From the NCBI RefSeq assembly GCF_963678635.1, contig NC_087067.1:8169716-8233715 (forward strand): a stretch of DNA of 64,000 nucleotides, written 5' to 3'. This document shows positions 38,101 to 50,100 of this stretch, piece by piece. Below the pieces are notes generated by a model that ran no database searches, was not told the origin of the DNA, and saw only the letters and a list, made by a program, of their open reading frames with translations. Made by a program: the position numbers and the translations under genes. Origin of the DNA: Symsagittifera roscoffensis. Taxonomy: Eukaryota > Xenacoelomorpha > Acoela > Convolutidae. The first letter of the stretch is position 1; each line of letters begins with the position of its first letter.

Positions 38101-41100
38101 TAGAGTTCATCTAAACTGCTGGCTTCTGATTCAGAAAAAGCGTTTCTATTTTTTGAAAATCTTTTTCGTGTGATTTGTCTTTGTTTGTTTATAATTTTTC
38201 TTTTTATTGTTTGTCGTTTTGTTCTAATGTATCCAACTGTTTGTGTATGAGGTGTGATTACAAGATCGTATTTTTTGTTATCTATTTCACAGTAGTGTAA
38301 AACGATTGTTTGTTTATTTCCTAAATTTTTGAATGACATAAGGTTTAGGATGAGGGATGCAAGAAGTTGTTAGTTATTTCTATTTCCTTAGACTGTTAGT
38401 CCTTACGATTTTTTGGTTAGCTTAACCTGGGTCTTTTTGTTCAGGGTTGGAGAGAAAAGTATATCGATTCCGGATAATGATTTTCTACTTTCTCGTGGCT
38501 AATCTAAGCTAAGGTGTTAACTTACTTAATTCTACTTAGGGGTAGTGATTGTGTTCAAGGTTTGGAGAATAGTAAATCGATCCACAAGGTTCAGGTATAA
38601 TTCGAACGCAAGTAGTTTGTTAGATACTATTTTAAATTTACTAAGTCTAAGATCTATCCTGGGTCTGGTAAGAGGAGGGTTCAAGTGAAGGATGAATAAC
38701 CGAAGTTCTTCACTGTTTATCTTAATTTGAATGGTTAGTTTTATTTAAAATTTTTTTATTAGTCCTGGGTCTTTTGGAAGGGTTGGATAGTGAATCGACG
38801 TTTGAGGTCGTTAAACACTTGCTAAGTGGGTGGGGGAGAACAAAATTGTTCTGTTGATCCAAGGATAGGCCTTGATGATCATTTTAAATTTATTGAGATA
38901 GAACAATTATTAAGATCCAAGGTTAAGCCTTGATGATCTGATTTTTTTTTTAAATTAAGTGAATTTAAGTTTAAAATGATTTAAATTTATTGAATAAAAG
39001 ATTTAGTTCTTTAATGATATTAGTGAGCTTATGATTGCTGTTATGTTTAGGTGATGGAGCTGGGACAACGAATGATTTATGATTACTAACAATTTATTGT
39101 CATGCTACTAACTTTTATTTTTATTTTTAAATAAATATTTTGCAAATATGTTTTATATAATACTGCAGAAATTAAGAAAACGATCTGAGATCTTTTTATC
39201 AATCGTTATTGTACATTAATAATTTTTTTAGCGCCTGAAATGATCATGAAGATTTACTTCAAAATTTTATGTTTGCAGATGAAAATCTAAATTCATTGCT
39301 AATAAGATTCTAAATATAAAAGTTTGTGTTGGCTTTTGCCGTACAATCATAAAACTAAATGGTAAGTTTCTACTTTGTCGTATGTTGTCTCTTGTTCGAG
39401 GTCTTCTTCCAATTCCGGGTAGTTCTATTATCGTTCGGAATATCGGCTCTGATCTATTGAGTCGTAGAGACATTTCAATTAAATTATTATCGTATAACAT
39501 TTTGAAAATGTTTTGTCTAATTTCTAATCTATTTTTGGTTAGTTCTAAGCTATTAAGGTCTTATTCGAGACTTATGGTCGCACCAGATGAGTTAGAACCG
39601 ATGTGGTTAACTCATAGAGTAATTTCGGATAAGGTAAACCGTCTGCTCGTCACGCTATCTTATTTTCGGCCGGATAGATTCGTGCAACTTCTTAGTCTAA
39701 TACCGATCCTAGTCTTACTCTTATACTTACTAGTCTCAGGGTGTTTAACTAGTCTCTGCTAGGCTCAATAGATCTAGGGTATACTGGTTTATTGCGGCTG
39801 CTGAAGTTCTCTTGGAGAGGCAACTAATTTCTAAGTTAAATTCAAATCTCTCTGGTGCTGAAACTACAAGTAGTTTCAGCACTTACAAATAAATGGGTTG
39901 TTAGTTAGATGGATTATGATTGGTTAATATTAAATATCTTACAGTGGTAAAACATTTAATTTATCCAATTGTAAAATGTAGTTTAGATCAGGTTCCATAA
40001 CGCATAAACAAATTTTAAACGTTATGAGTAAAATTTTAAACTAACGCAGAAACACAGCGGGGCTTCGAAACATAAATAAGATCGCATTACAAAATATTGA
40101 ACAGATAAAGACGGAAGATAAAAAAAACTTGAAAAAAAAAATTGAAAAAACAACATCTACAAAAGATTCATACATTTGTTCCTGATGGCGCTAATAAACA
40201 GTCTTAAGCAGGGGCGGATCTAGGATTTTCTCGAGGGGGAGGGGTGGATTAAAAAAAATTCGAAAACTTTGTCGACTTTTTTTAGGTCGACCAAATTGAT
40301 TTTCTGATCTCTCCCAAATCACTATAAAAATTTCTGCTCCGCGTTTTTAGGAACTTTTGAAAATTTTGACCCAAAAATTGCGTTTTTTCGGCGCGCTCTC
40401 TCCCCTCAAAATTAGCATATTTTGGCGCCAAGGGCGCCTTTAGAAAAAATTTTAGGGTCAGTCAGCCAAAAATTGACATCTCAAAGCCGAGCGGCAATTA
40501 AGCCAAAAAAACTTGAGTCGACCCCTTAAGTCGAAAAAAAATATGGTTGTCATAAAAAATTTGGAGCTACAAAAAGTACAATACTCAAAGTTTTTTTCAG
40601 GGAGGGTAAAGCGATAGTAAACTTGCATGCGCTCATCAGCTGAGAGTGAAAAAATACTCTCCAATAAAGAAAAGATACAAAAAAAAACACGTACAGATGA
40701 GATGGTCCAGATAGAAGTTTGTCTTATACATATAAAAGTCTATAATTCAAAATTAATCCGTGAGGAGAAGGCAAAGAAATTGAAAAAAATATATTTACAT
40801 TTTGCAAATATCCCAAAAAAGAACAGGAAACGAGATAAAGAGAAACGTACTTGCCTCGGATTCGTTTGGACACAAGACGTCAGCCAGATTAAAGAGTTCC
40901 TGGTTGAATCCGTTTGGAGCAGGAGCAGGGTTCAAAATAGTAGTACCTGCCGCAAAATATAGGCTTGCTAAAAGTTATAAACCCTAACAGTTACCAAATA
41001 TTGTATATTTATCGATAATGAATCGACTTTCATTGAACATGAGCAAAGTTAATATATACTTTTTTTGAAATTTTCAACGCTCCCTTGGGTTTCGCTTACA

Positions 41101-44100
41101 CAAAATAGACATACATTTTGGCCACATGTCTGATTGCTTTATAGCTATTTCTTAACAAATTACAATTTTCATAAGCTTTTGGTGCACTTTTAACCCTCGC
41201 TTAACGGGTGTAACCTCTTTTGAATTAAGACCGTAGCTTTTATTGACAAGTCAGCAAAAAATTGAGCTCTTCTCCACTCCTTGACATTTTAATTCCATTT
41301 TTAAATCTAATTTGTTCACTGCGCAAAAGAATGAGTCACCAAACAACGAGCACGGTGAACAAATTACCTATTGTGATCACATTTTTTTCATTATTACCAG
41401 GCCAAACTGTGTATTTTGTGAATTGTAAACGGATTCCGCAACAAGGACGCTCCCTTTTTTCTTTTTTTGTTCTTTCATTTCCTTTGATCGTTCCGACAAA
41501 GTTTTAACATGTTTAAAGACTTGTCTCTGGAATCCAGGAACATACAGACACAAAATTATGCGCCTATCCAGTGCACAGTTTGGCCTGGTAATGATATCGT
41601 ACAGGACAACTCACGCATTAAGCCTCATGCATTTGGGGAGTGGAAAAGAGCCCAAATTCAAATACGTTTAAAGTTCTTTGCCCGTCTCAATGCCTCGATG
41701 ACAGCATCTTGCATAACCTCCATCCCAGCTAGCGTAACTCTACAGTTCTCAAATGCACTCGAGTGGCTTCCAATAAAAAATGCGTCTACATTCTTGTTAG
41801 CTCCCTGAGCCACTATGATTCTGTTTTTGCCCGAGGACTTTTCCACTGAGATTGTAGCGACGCCAGTATGTGATGAGCTATCGACTTCGACTGAATCTGA
41901 AACACAATCTTGAATATGAGAAAAAAGGAACGGGAAAAGTGCAATCGTAATATAACTCAAAGCTCGCACGCTTGCGCGTGTAATTGGATTTTCAACCAAT
42001 ATAGGCGACCAACATAAGAACTGCCTTATCCAAAAATTCATTTCATTCACGGTTCGTCTTAGAATTGGTTACCACTTAAATTCAAGACCATAGCGGTTCG
42101 ATTTACTTCTATTTAAGACGCGAAGCTAATATTCGCATCAATTGGGAGAAAAAAAGGAGAAAAATTGCTTCCACCCGGTGTATTGAACAACCAAAGCGTT
42201 TTCCATTCTACGTTTTTCATTATTTTTATCGGTTTTAGCCAGCAAATGCCGTCTAATACGAATAGGGCAGTTCTGAAAAACTGCCCGAGCTAAAGCAGAC
42301 TTATCTAAAGCTTTCGCTATGTTTTGGCATCACACTCCCCCGAATCTCCTTCATGGTACACTAAAACACTCGGTGTTTTCTTCGAAAAGTCTCTGAACTT
42401 CGTTGAGCACTGCATGCGAACATCCGCAAAAGCCCCAAGCAAGAAATGGATACCAAAGGTTTTATCTGGTACTTCTCGGGGCCAGTCCATAAAAATATCA
42501 ACGGATACATCCGAGGCTTCGATGAGACCAAATTGAGATTACTGTTGCCCCCATTCCGCCAGTAAATCAGCATTAAATAAAACCAAAAACAGTTCCCAAC
42601 GCCGTTCTCCGCGTTATAATACAGAAAACAAAATGAGCAATTCAAAATTTGGTCTCATTCGAAATATTTAAAATCAGAATGCATTTTAAAACTTCTTTAC
42701 CATCATTAGCACAGGCTTCGTAACTTTCTATCGAAACTTTTATTCCATTGATCCCCTACTTTTTTACTATCACCATCCATTACTTTCCCGGAAATTTCAC
42801 CCGAGCATGTTAGAGCTTTAAGACCCCGAAAAAAGAAGCCTACTCCTAAGCTTCTAGATAATTTTGACACAATAAACTCTAAATTTGTAACAATTTTATG
42901 GATCTTAAATAACAACCGCTTTTATATCGAGTAAAGCAGGGCATTGTATGTGTACAACGCCCAAAAATTTTCAAGAAACAAGTTTATATGATCTACCTAA
43001 ACGCATCAAGCACATCGCATTAAATAAAACTACGAAATAAGAACATAGCCAACAGAGTTGGAAAAGACTCAATGAACGCAAAGAAACATAAAAAATTGAC
43101 TTGTTTTTTGAATTGACTTTCGGATTTCAAATTGACTTTCGAAGTTCAAAGAATTAATACTTGGCACTTTTTTCTAAAATAAACCCAATTTGAGAAAACT
43201 GGAATATTTAAAAAAATTCCGCTGGGAAATCTTAAAAAATAAATTCGACTTTCTAAACTAGAAATCAATCAAGTTTTTTTTTTCGAGCCATTTCAGCTTT
43301 CATAACTGGAGAGTGCTTTTGCCTACCTTCTAGCAAATTAACTTGAATTGAACTCAAAGAGTACAGGTATATCTATGGGCATTCTTTCGTAGATTACACG
43401 CATGAATGCACTTCTTTTATTATAAGAGCATTTTAAGACTTTTCCTGGAAAAAAAATGCGAAAAAAATCATCATGACCTATATAAGAATCTGAGCTAAGT
43501 TCATCGACCTTTAAAAAACATTATATACATCTAAAATTTAGAAGCGTATTGTTTCGATACAAATCTTCACACTCAAAACTAAAAAAAAGAATAAGTTGGA
43601 AATTCAGCCAAAAATGATCCAGAAGCAATGGAGTCAAGAAAAACGAGAAAATAAATAAATGCAAATGCCTTCGACAATTCAGTAGAAAAAAACTAGAACC
43701 CGATTACCAAAAACTTGCATATCGCAGGTGTAATTGTGAGTTCATCAGAACTATCAGTTTAAATTCAGAATTAATGCAAAGTGAATATAGTTATCAAGAG
43801 ATACCTTTATTGACGAGATGATTTTCGAAATTCTGCAAAGTTTCCACGCCGTTAGGATCACTTCCAACCTAATAACAAAATAATCTAAGAAAAATTGGAC
43901 AAGCTCTTGAACTCTACCAAAAATATATTCCCATCTACACGAATAAATTAAGTTGAAAAATGGAGCTGAAAACTATTTTCGCTTCGTTTTCTAATAAAGA
44001 TTTTTTGAAAAATTGGAGATGTCAATTTAAAAACTTTAAATTTGCAACGAAGACATCTCCAATTTTTTAAATTGACCAAAATAAGCAAAAATAGCATGGA

Positions 44101-47100
44101 GAATACACCTTAAAACTCTGAAGAAGTCTACAGAAAAAAAATAGAATTTGCGCTGACCTTTCCGACCATGTGACATGATGCGCCCATTCTGGCGGCCATA
44201 ATACACTGGTTGGCTCCCTTGCCACCAAAACCCTGACTGAAGTCGCTGGCAAGTACTGTCTCCCCGCTAGCTGGCTCCTTATCCACATAACTGCAACAAA
44301 AAAGGAGCTGTTATCATGACAAAAGGACCTAATGCACATAAGTTTGACCTTTTCTCCCCGCGCCCTCCTAACCTGGTATAAGCATCAATTTTATGTTGTA
44401 CCAAGGGGTTTTACAAGATATGAAGACCAAATATGTTTTTCATGGCCAAATTAGTCCGATTTTGTATTAATCGACAATGTGAACAGAAAAAAGTCAAGGG
44501 TGGGGGAGGGGGAGGGGAGAACATTTTTCGCAAAACAAGGGTGAGGCAACATTTGCCCGCCCAAAAAATAACAAAAAAAAATCAAGTATGACTCAATTAG
44601 AGAGAAGGGGGCACAATGGCCGCTCTCTGTTAGGCTATCTTCCAAGTCGAGAATAACCTGTTCAAAAAATGGCGCGACAAAATTGACGGTTTTCTTGATG
44701 CATGAATACATTTTTTTCCAGTTCTGATATTTGGAGGTGGGAGGTGCTAATTTTAGCTCCAATAATTTATTTTTCTCAGTTTTTGATTCCTGAAAAAAAA
44801 TTTTTTTTTTGACAGAGAGAGGTAAGATGCGTGGTGAAAAACTAGCCATTAACGTTTAAATTAACATTAAAAATAAATTCAATCTCTATAGTAATTTCTG
44901 GCGGTTGACAGAAGTAAACTCATGTTAGCTCTCTGCGCTCTGAATTGGTCTGCTTAAATACTCTAACCGCTTTTCTAAACCGAACCGTGTGCTTCCCACA
45001 TACAACTTTGCAAGCTAGCGGGTTTAGAAAATGAGACAAAACCCACGAAATCGAAAAAAGGTATAGGAAAAAAAATAGTTGATAAAACAACGAAAAAAAC
45101 TAAACCTAAAAAAAATTCATGAATGTCTCAAATGATGTTCAATTAGAGAAAAACAAGTGAACAAACATAATACATTGTGTTAAATTGGTGCTGAGACAAC
45201 AATTATCGAGCGATAATTAGGCAGACAATGCTTGGGTAGACGTCCGTTAAAAAATTTTTGACTATAGAAAAATTAGGACTCCATGTTTATGCCTCTCGAA
45301 GCACAAAAACTCATCAAAATAGGTTTTCTCCCTTGAAATAACATATGAAGAGGCAATAAAACCGATATAACAAAAGCGGTAGCTATTAAAGCCTATAAAG
45401 TCATAGCAAAAATAAAGAAAGTTCCCACCACAAAAAGTTTTCGCAAATTGTGACACAGAGGCGAAGCTGGGCTTCGCACCACTTTCGATACAAAACAAGA
45501 AAGCGGCTGCGTCAAAAAAAGCAAAAATTCGAAAATTTCAAAAAAACTAGATCTATCGAAATGAATTAGCCTAGTTTTAAACAAAAACGTGCCAAGACAA
45601 TAGAAGATAAAATTAGCATCGAAAGAAAATTAATCAAGCAGTATCAAAGCCAAAAATATCTTGGCAGAAATCCTTCAAGCCGAAAAAATTCAAAAACGTA
45701 TCAAGTCCACCTCACCATCAACACACACACACACACACACGCTCACACACACAAACTTTATTCGCGGGTCAAATGAAACAAAATGATGTGCCACTAAGCT
45801 GATAGTTTTAAGCTGAAAAAAAAAGAATTAAAAAAAAAGTTGAAAAAATTTTGACTAGTAAGAAATTTTAATGTCTCCTCGCCCTCAAAGCACACTCACA
45901 AAAACAATTTTTTCGCTCGTCCAACAATATAGGTCGACAAAATTAAGTCGAGAAAAAAATAAAAAAGCCGAAAAAAAATTCAAGACTAGTAAAAACTTAT
46001 CAAGTCCACCTCACCCTCAAAACAAATACACTCAGAAAAAAATCGTTCGTCGAACGATATAACGCGATATGAGGCCACTAAGCGGTGGTATACACCGAAA
46101 CCTTACAAGCCGAAAAAAAAGAAACAAAAATGAAATTTGAACAAATCGAGTTGGTAAAAAGAAAATCAACATAAAAGAGATGAATTTGTAGGACATATAT
46201 TTGAAATGCTAATATGCAGAAAAAAATTAATTTCTAGCGGTAAATCTGTTGCTAACAGAGGCTTCCAGGAAATGAGTCTAGATTAAAAGAGAGTCCTGTG
46301 CCTAAAGTTATTGACGGGAAAATGGTCTAGTAACCGATTGCAATACCCTTGCTTATCGCAAGGGCCATAAGCTTAGAAAATAAGTACAATCGATAGCATG
46401 AGTACAAAATGCAAATTTGAAAACGATTTGATTTTAGTCCAAAAAATTAATTGGAAAACAAAAAAATCCTCTAAAAAATTTTTTTTAAATTTTTTGGAGA
46501 AATTTTTGTTTATCTTTAAGGACTTTTTTGCAGTCAAGAAGACGATAAATTAAGCTTTCAACAATAATGGTTCTGAGCTAAGACTCTAAGATAAAGAACA
46601 AAATTTTTACGTCTTTTATCCCAATTATAGGCCTGCTCGCTCGAAATTAGACCAAACATCAAAAATTTTATTTCGGTTTTTTTGCAAACTGAACAAATTT
46701 CTTTGGAAATGTTTTATAAAGGGTTCGAATCAGGGCTAAAAAAGCTTTCATATGATAAATCATTTGAGCCTTTTTGTTAAACCCGAAGCCAAAATTCCTC
46801 CCCATTTTCAATAGTCGGAAAGAAACAAGGTCCAGCAGGGATTCGAACCCCAGATCATAAACTCGCAAGGCACTCACTTTACTCTTTGACTAATAGGAAG
46901 GGCGTCAAAGATACTGAGGTTTCATAATTAATCACGATCAATTTCCGTCAGATTTGTAAGAAAAGTTGTTTACGAGAAAATTTAAGTTCGCAATTATAAG
47001 TAAATTGAAAAAAAAAACGCTATGTCTGACTCAATTGCTTTTTTATTTTCCCTTTCGGATTTTCTTGAATGGTTGCATATTTTTCAAATTTAGATTTCTT

Positions 47101-50100
47101 ATACTTTTAAGAATGGAGATTTAGAATTTGTGTGATTAAAACTATCATTAAAGTTTGCTAATAAATCCTTTTTTACTGATGTCCAAAATGCTAACTTAGT
47201 TTTTAAAAACAGAGCTTCTAATTTAGGGGAATAATTAAAATCGCATCCCTTTGCATTGCATCGAAGTTGCTTTGTGACAACTTTTGTTCATACACAAGCA
47301 GCCCAGGGTAAAAAAAACTGCGCACGACGTTGACAGAATAGATGAGAAAAATAAGTTATTCCAAGCCACCACTAGATACAATAAGAAAACAGAACTTTCT
47401 GAGTTATCATTATGCATCAAAACAATTTAATAAAAACCACGTTTATGAAGGTAGAGGCTAAAATTTAAGAAAAACTCAACTTTTTTATTTAAAAAAATTA
47501 ACAATTTTTTCGGGCAGTAGGCGCCCATATACACTAAATTTGGGCGCCTAAATACACAAAATTGAGGAAAATTTGAAATTAATAATTCGCTCTGAGCCGT
47601 CAAGAAAGGTGCTCAACGAGCCTGCTTTTCTCACCAAAAATTGTTTACGGTGCATAAATGTATGCAAAAGAATCCGTCTAGGGCTTCGGCAGCGCTCACA
47701 AATTGAAATGGTTGACCATGAAATAATAACTTAATAAAATTTTCACACAGATGCGAAGCAGCTCTTAGCAAACACTAGCAAAAACATGACAAAAAAAAAG
47801 CTTTTTAAAGTGAAAGAAAAGAAAATAGAAATGAGCCTCGAATTGGTACGACTTTGCTACGTATTGGCTTCGAGCCTGCAGCCTCGAGAATCGGAGTCTC
47901 GCGCCCTGCCATCGCGAACGCTTAACAATCGGCAAAGACTAGTCACAATTAAAACAGTGTTCACCAATGCCTATGCTTAAAAATTGACAATGCAATGCAG
48001 CGAAATAGACACCAAATAAAAATAGACACAATTTTGCAAGTAAGAGTTTGGAATATAATAAACTGAATTTATAATAAGTTTTTTTTAACCCAAGTCGCGA
48101 ATATTGGTGCGACTCGTGGGACACCTTTACGGCTTTTTGATAGCGTGTGCTTTGAAATTGAAGCCAACCCAGTTGATGCATTTAGAATTCATCAATTTAA
48201 CCGAAAACAGGTATTGCGTTCGAACAACTCAATAATGATAAAAACTCGATTTCAGAAGTTCAATAACTGAATATATCGCAATTTTTTGAAATACATAGTT
48301 TATACAATGTGGCCTTGTGCTTTCCAATTTATTACAAGCGAAGTCAGTGTGGATGCCTTCAGTTTATTATATTCCATGTAATAAATTGGAAAGCATAAGG
48401 CCACATTATGTATACATAATGAATTTCAAAAAATTGCGATATATTGATTTAGAAAACTTCTGAAATCGAAACTTTATCATTATCAAGTTGTTTGAAGCAA
48501 ATTGCTTTTTTCAGTTCATTTGATGAACTTAAAATGCACCAACTGTGCTAACTTATTACTATTCGAATGTCCAAGCACAAGCTGTCAAAAAGCCGTAAAG
48601 GTATCCTAGGACTGGCACCAATATTTGCGACTTGGCTTAGAAAAAAAAAGAAAAGTCTTACTATAACACTAACGCTCACTAAAGTTAGTGAAATAACTGG
48701 TCTGTTAAACCTCCACAAAGAATCTCATGTACTCGACTGTACATATCTTGAAAAATGAATATGTGATTGTTTTACGAAAAACACTACGGTGTTCCTTGCG
48801 GAGTGCGGTCTGATTTAGAAAATCGCGTAATCATACTCGTCAGTAAGCAGACAAACAAAATATTAACCAATCAGAATCAAGATGACAAAGAAAATTTACG
48901 AAATAAATAATAAATAATTATTAACTTCTTCCTTGTCTCAATTCTGATTGGTTAATATAGTATTTATCAGCTTATTAACGAGTATGAGTAGGCGGTTGTC
49001 TAAATAGTGCTAGGTAACCGTTCCTTGCAATGCTAAATTGCCAACAACGTGTGATTTCCTTAGAAATAAAACACACCAGTTATTTCGGTGGATATGCAAC
49101 AAACCGCCATATCTTCAAGCCGAAATTGCATCAGAATTACGTAACAATTGCATAACAACAGCGACAATCTGTTGCTATGTTGTATAACAATGTTAAATTT
49201 CGGCTTGTTGGAACGGTAATCTTATTTTCGGCTTGTTGACTACTACCGTTTGTTTAGATTTTAACCATTTGTTTTGTAGGAGTTTCATGCAACAAGTTCA
49301 TCAAATATTATTTATGAGCCACGATTTTTTCCATCGCCTTTTCTTCTTTAAGTCAAATGATAAGCCTTGAAGAAAATCATTTCAGAACCTCAAGTTTGAC
49401 GTGCAATGATATAAGTGTTAAAGTGATGATACATGATTTAGGCGAACCTCACGAAGCCCTTTCATGAGCTTCTTTGAGATTAGAATCTCGAATATTCAAA
49501 GTTTATTATAGTTGTTGGCTATTTCAGATCAATTAATTGAATTTCAAACTTCTTAAATACCTTGTTTTGAAAATGGTTGTATTTCAGTTAAGTATTTCAA
49601 AGGTATGCCTTTGATTTGGCAATCAAATATATCGAATACATTAAAAAAGAACCACTATTTTCAGGTTTCCAGTTTTATAAGCTCCGGGATTAGATTGCGG
49701 ATCTGTTTTATTTTCAGAAGGATTGGCGGGATCAACCCCACACATCTGTTCCCAGTGCTTGAAACACATTTCTGACAAGCGTGAATTGCCTCGGAAATCA
49801 AACAATATTACACAAATAGTTCATTTCATAAACTATAAATAAGCTCCCGTGCAACTAACAGCTAGTTATTATACTTTCATATCAGCCGAAAGTACTTCAG
49901 AGTGAACGTTAAATAAGTCAATGTTTTTGTGATACTAAACGAGGTTCGAGACTTCCGTAGTCCGCGCTGGTTGCATGCGGGTGAGACAAAATTACCCAGC
50001 CAAGAAAAAAACAGCGGGACAACAGCGTTTCTCCATAATAAGCTCAACAGCTCGTTATTTAGTCGCCGGAACTTCTGATTATTATTGCGGGGACTAACTA

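Larger units (their letters stand above)
21392..39997 (-). mobile_element. 18.6-kb Ty3/Gypsy-class LTR retroelement with env-like and extra ORFs
   Basis: Two 410-bp LTRs flank a minus-strand element. Target duplication TAAC is at 21388-21391 and 39998-40001. Order along the minus strand: 5' LTR, primer-binding site, long leader, basic ORF, gag, protease (-1 frame), RT, RNase H, integrase, Pro/Ser/Thr-rich ORF, env-like gene, two-part unknown ORF, 1.6 kb non-coding, 3' LTR. RT-RNase H-integrase order and a 4-bp duplication are Metaviridae features. Typical animal Gypsy elements are 5-10 kb, so this is about twice the usual size. Every large frame carries stops or shifts, so this copy is defective in cis. 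It lies sense-oriented inside a ribokinase intron. Confidence 0.93.

Noticed and set aside
39545-39587. tRNA-like T-arm (TTCGAGA) next to the primer-binding site, as a captured tRNA
   Set aside because: Stem pairing is poor beyond five bases and no other tRNA arms are visible. Only the 15-base complement to a tRNA 3' end is supported.
40029-40044. ATTTTAAACTAACGCA repeated near the retroelement as a long target duplication
   Set aside because: It is 30 bases away from the LTR end. The immediate duplication is TAAC; the longer match is a pre-existing local duplication.
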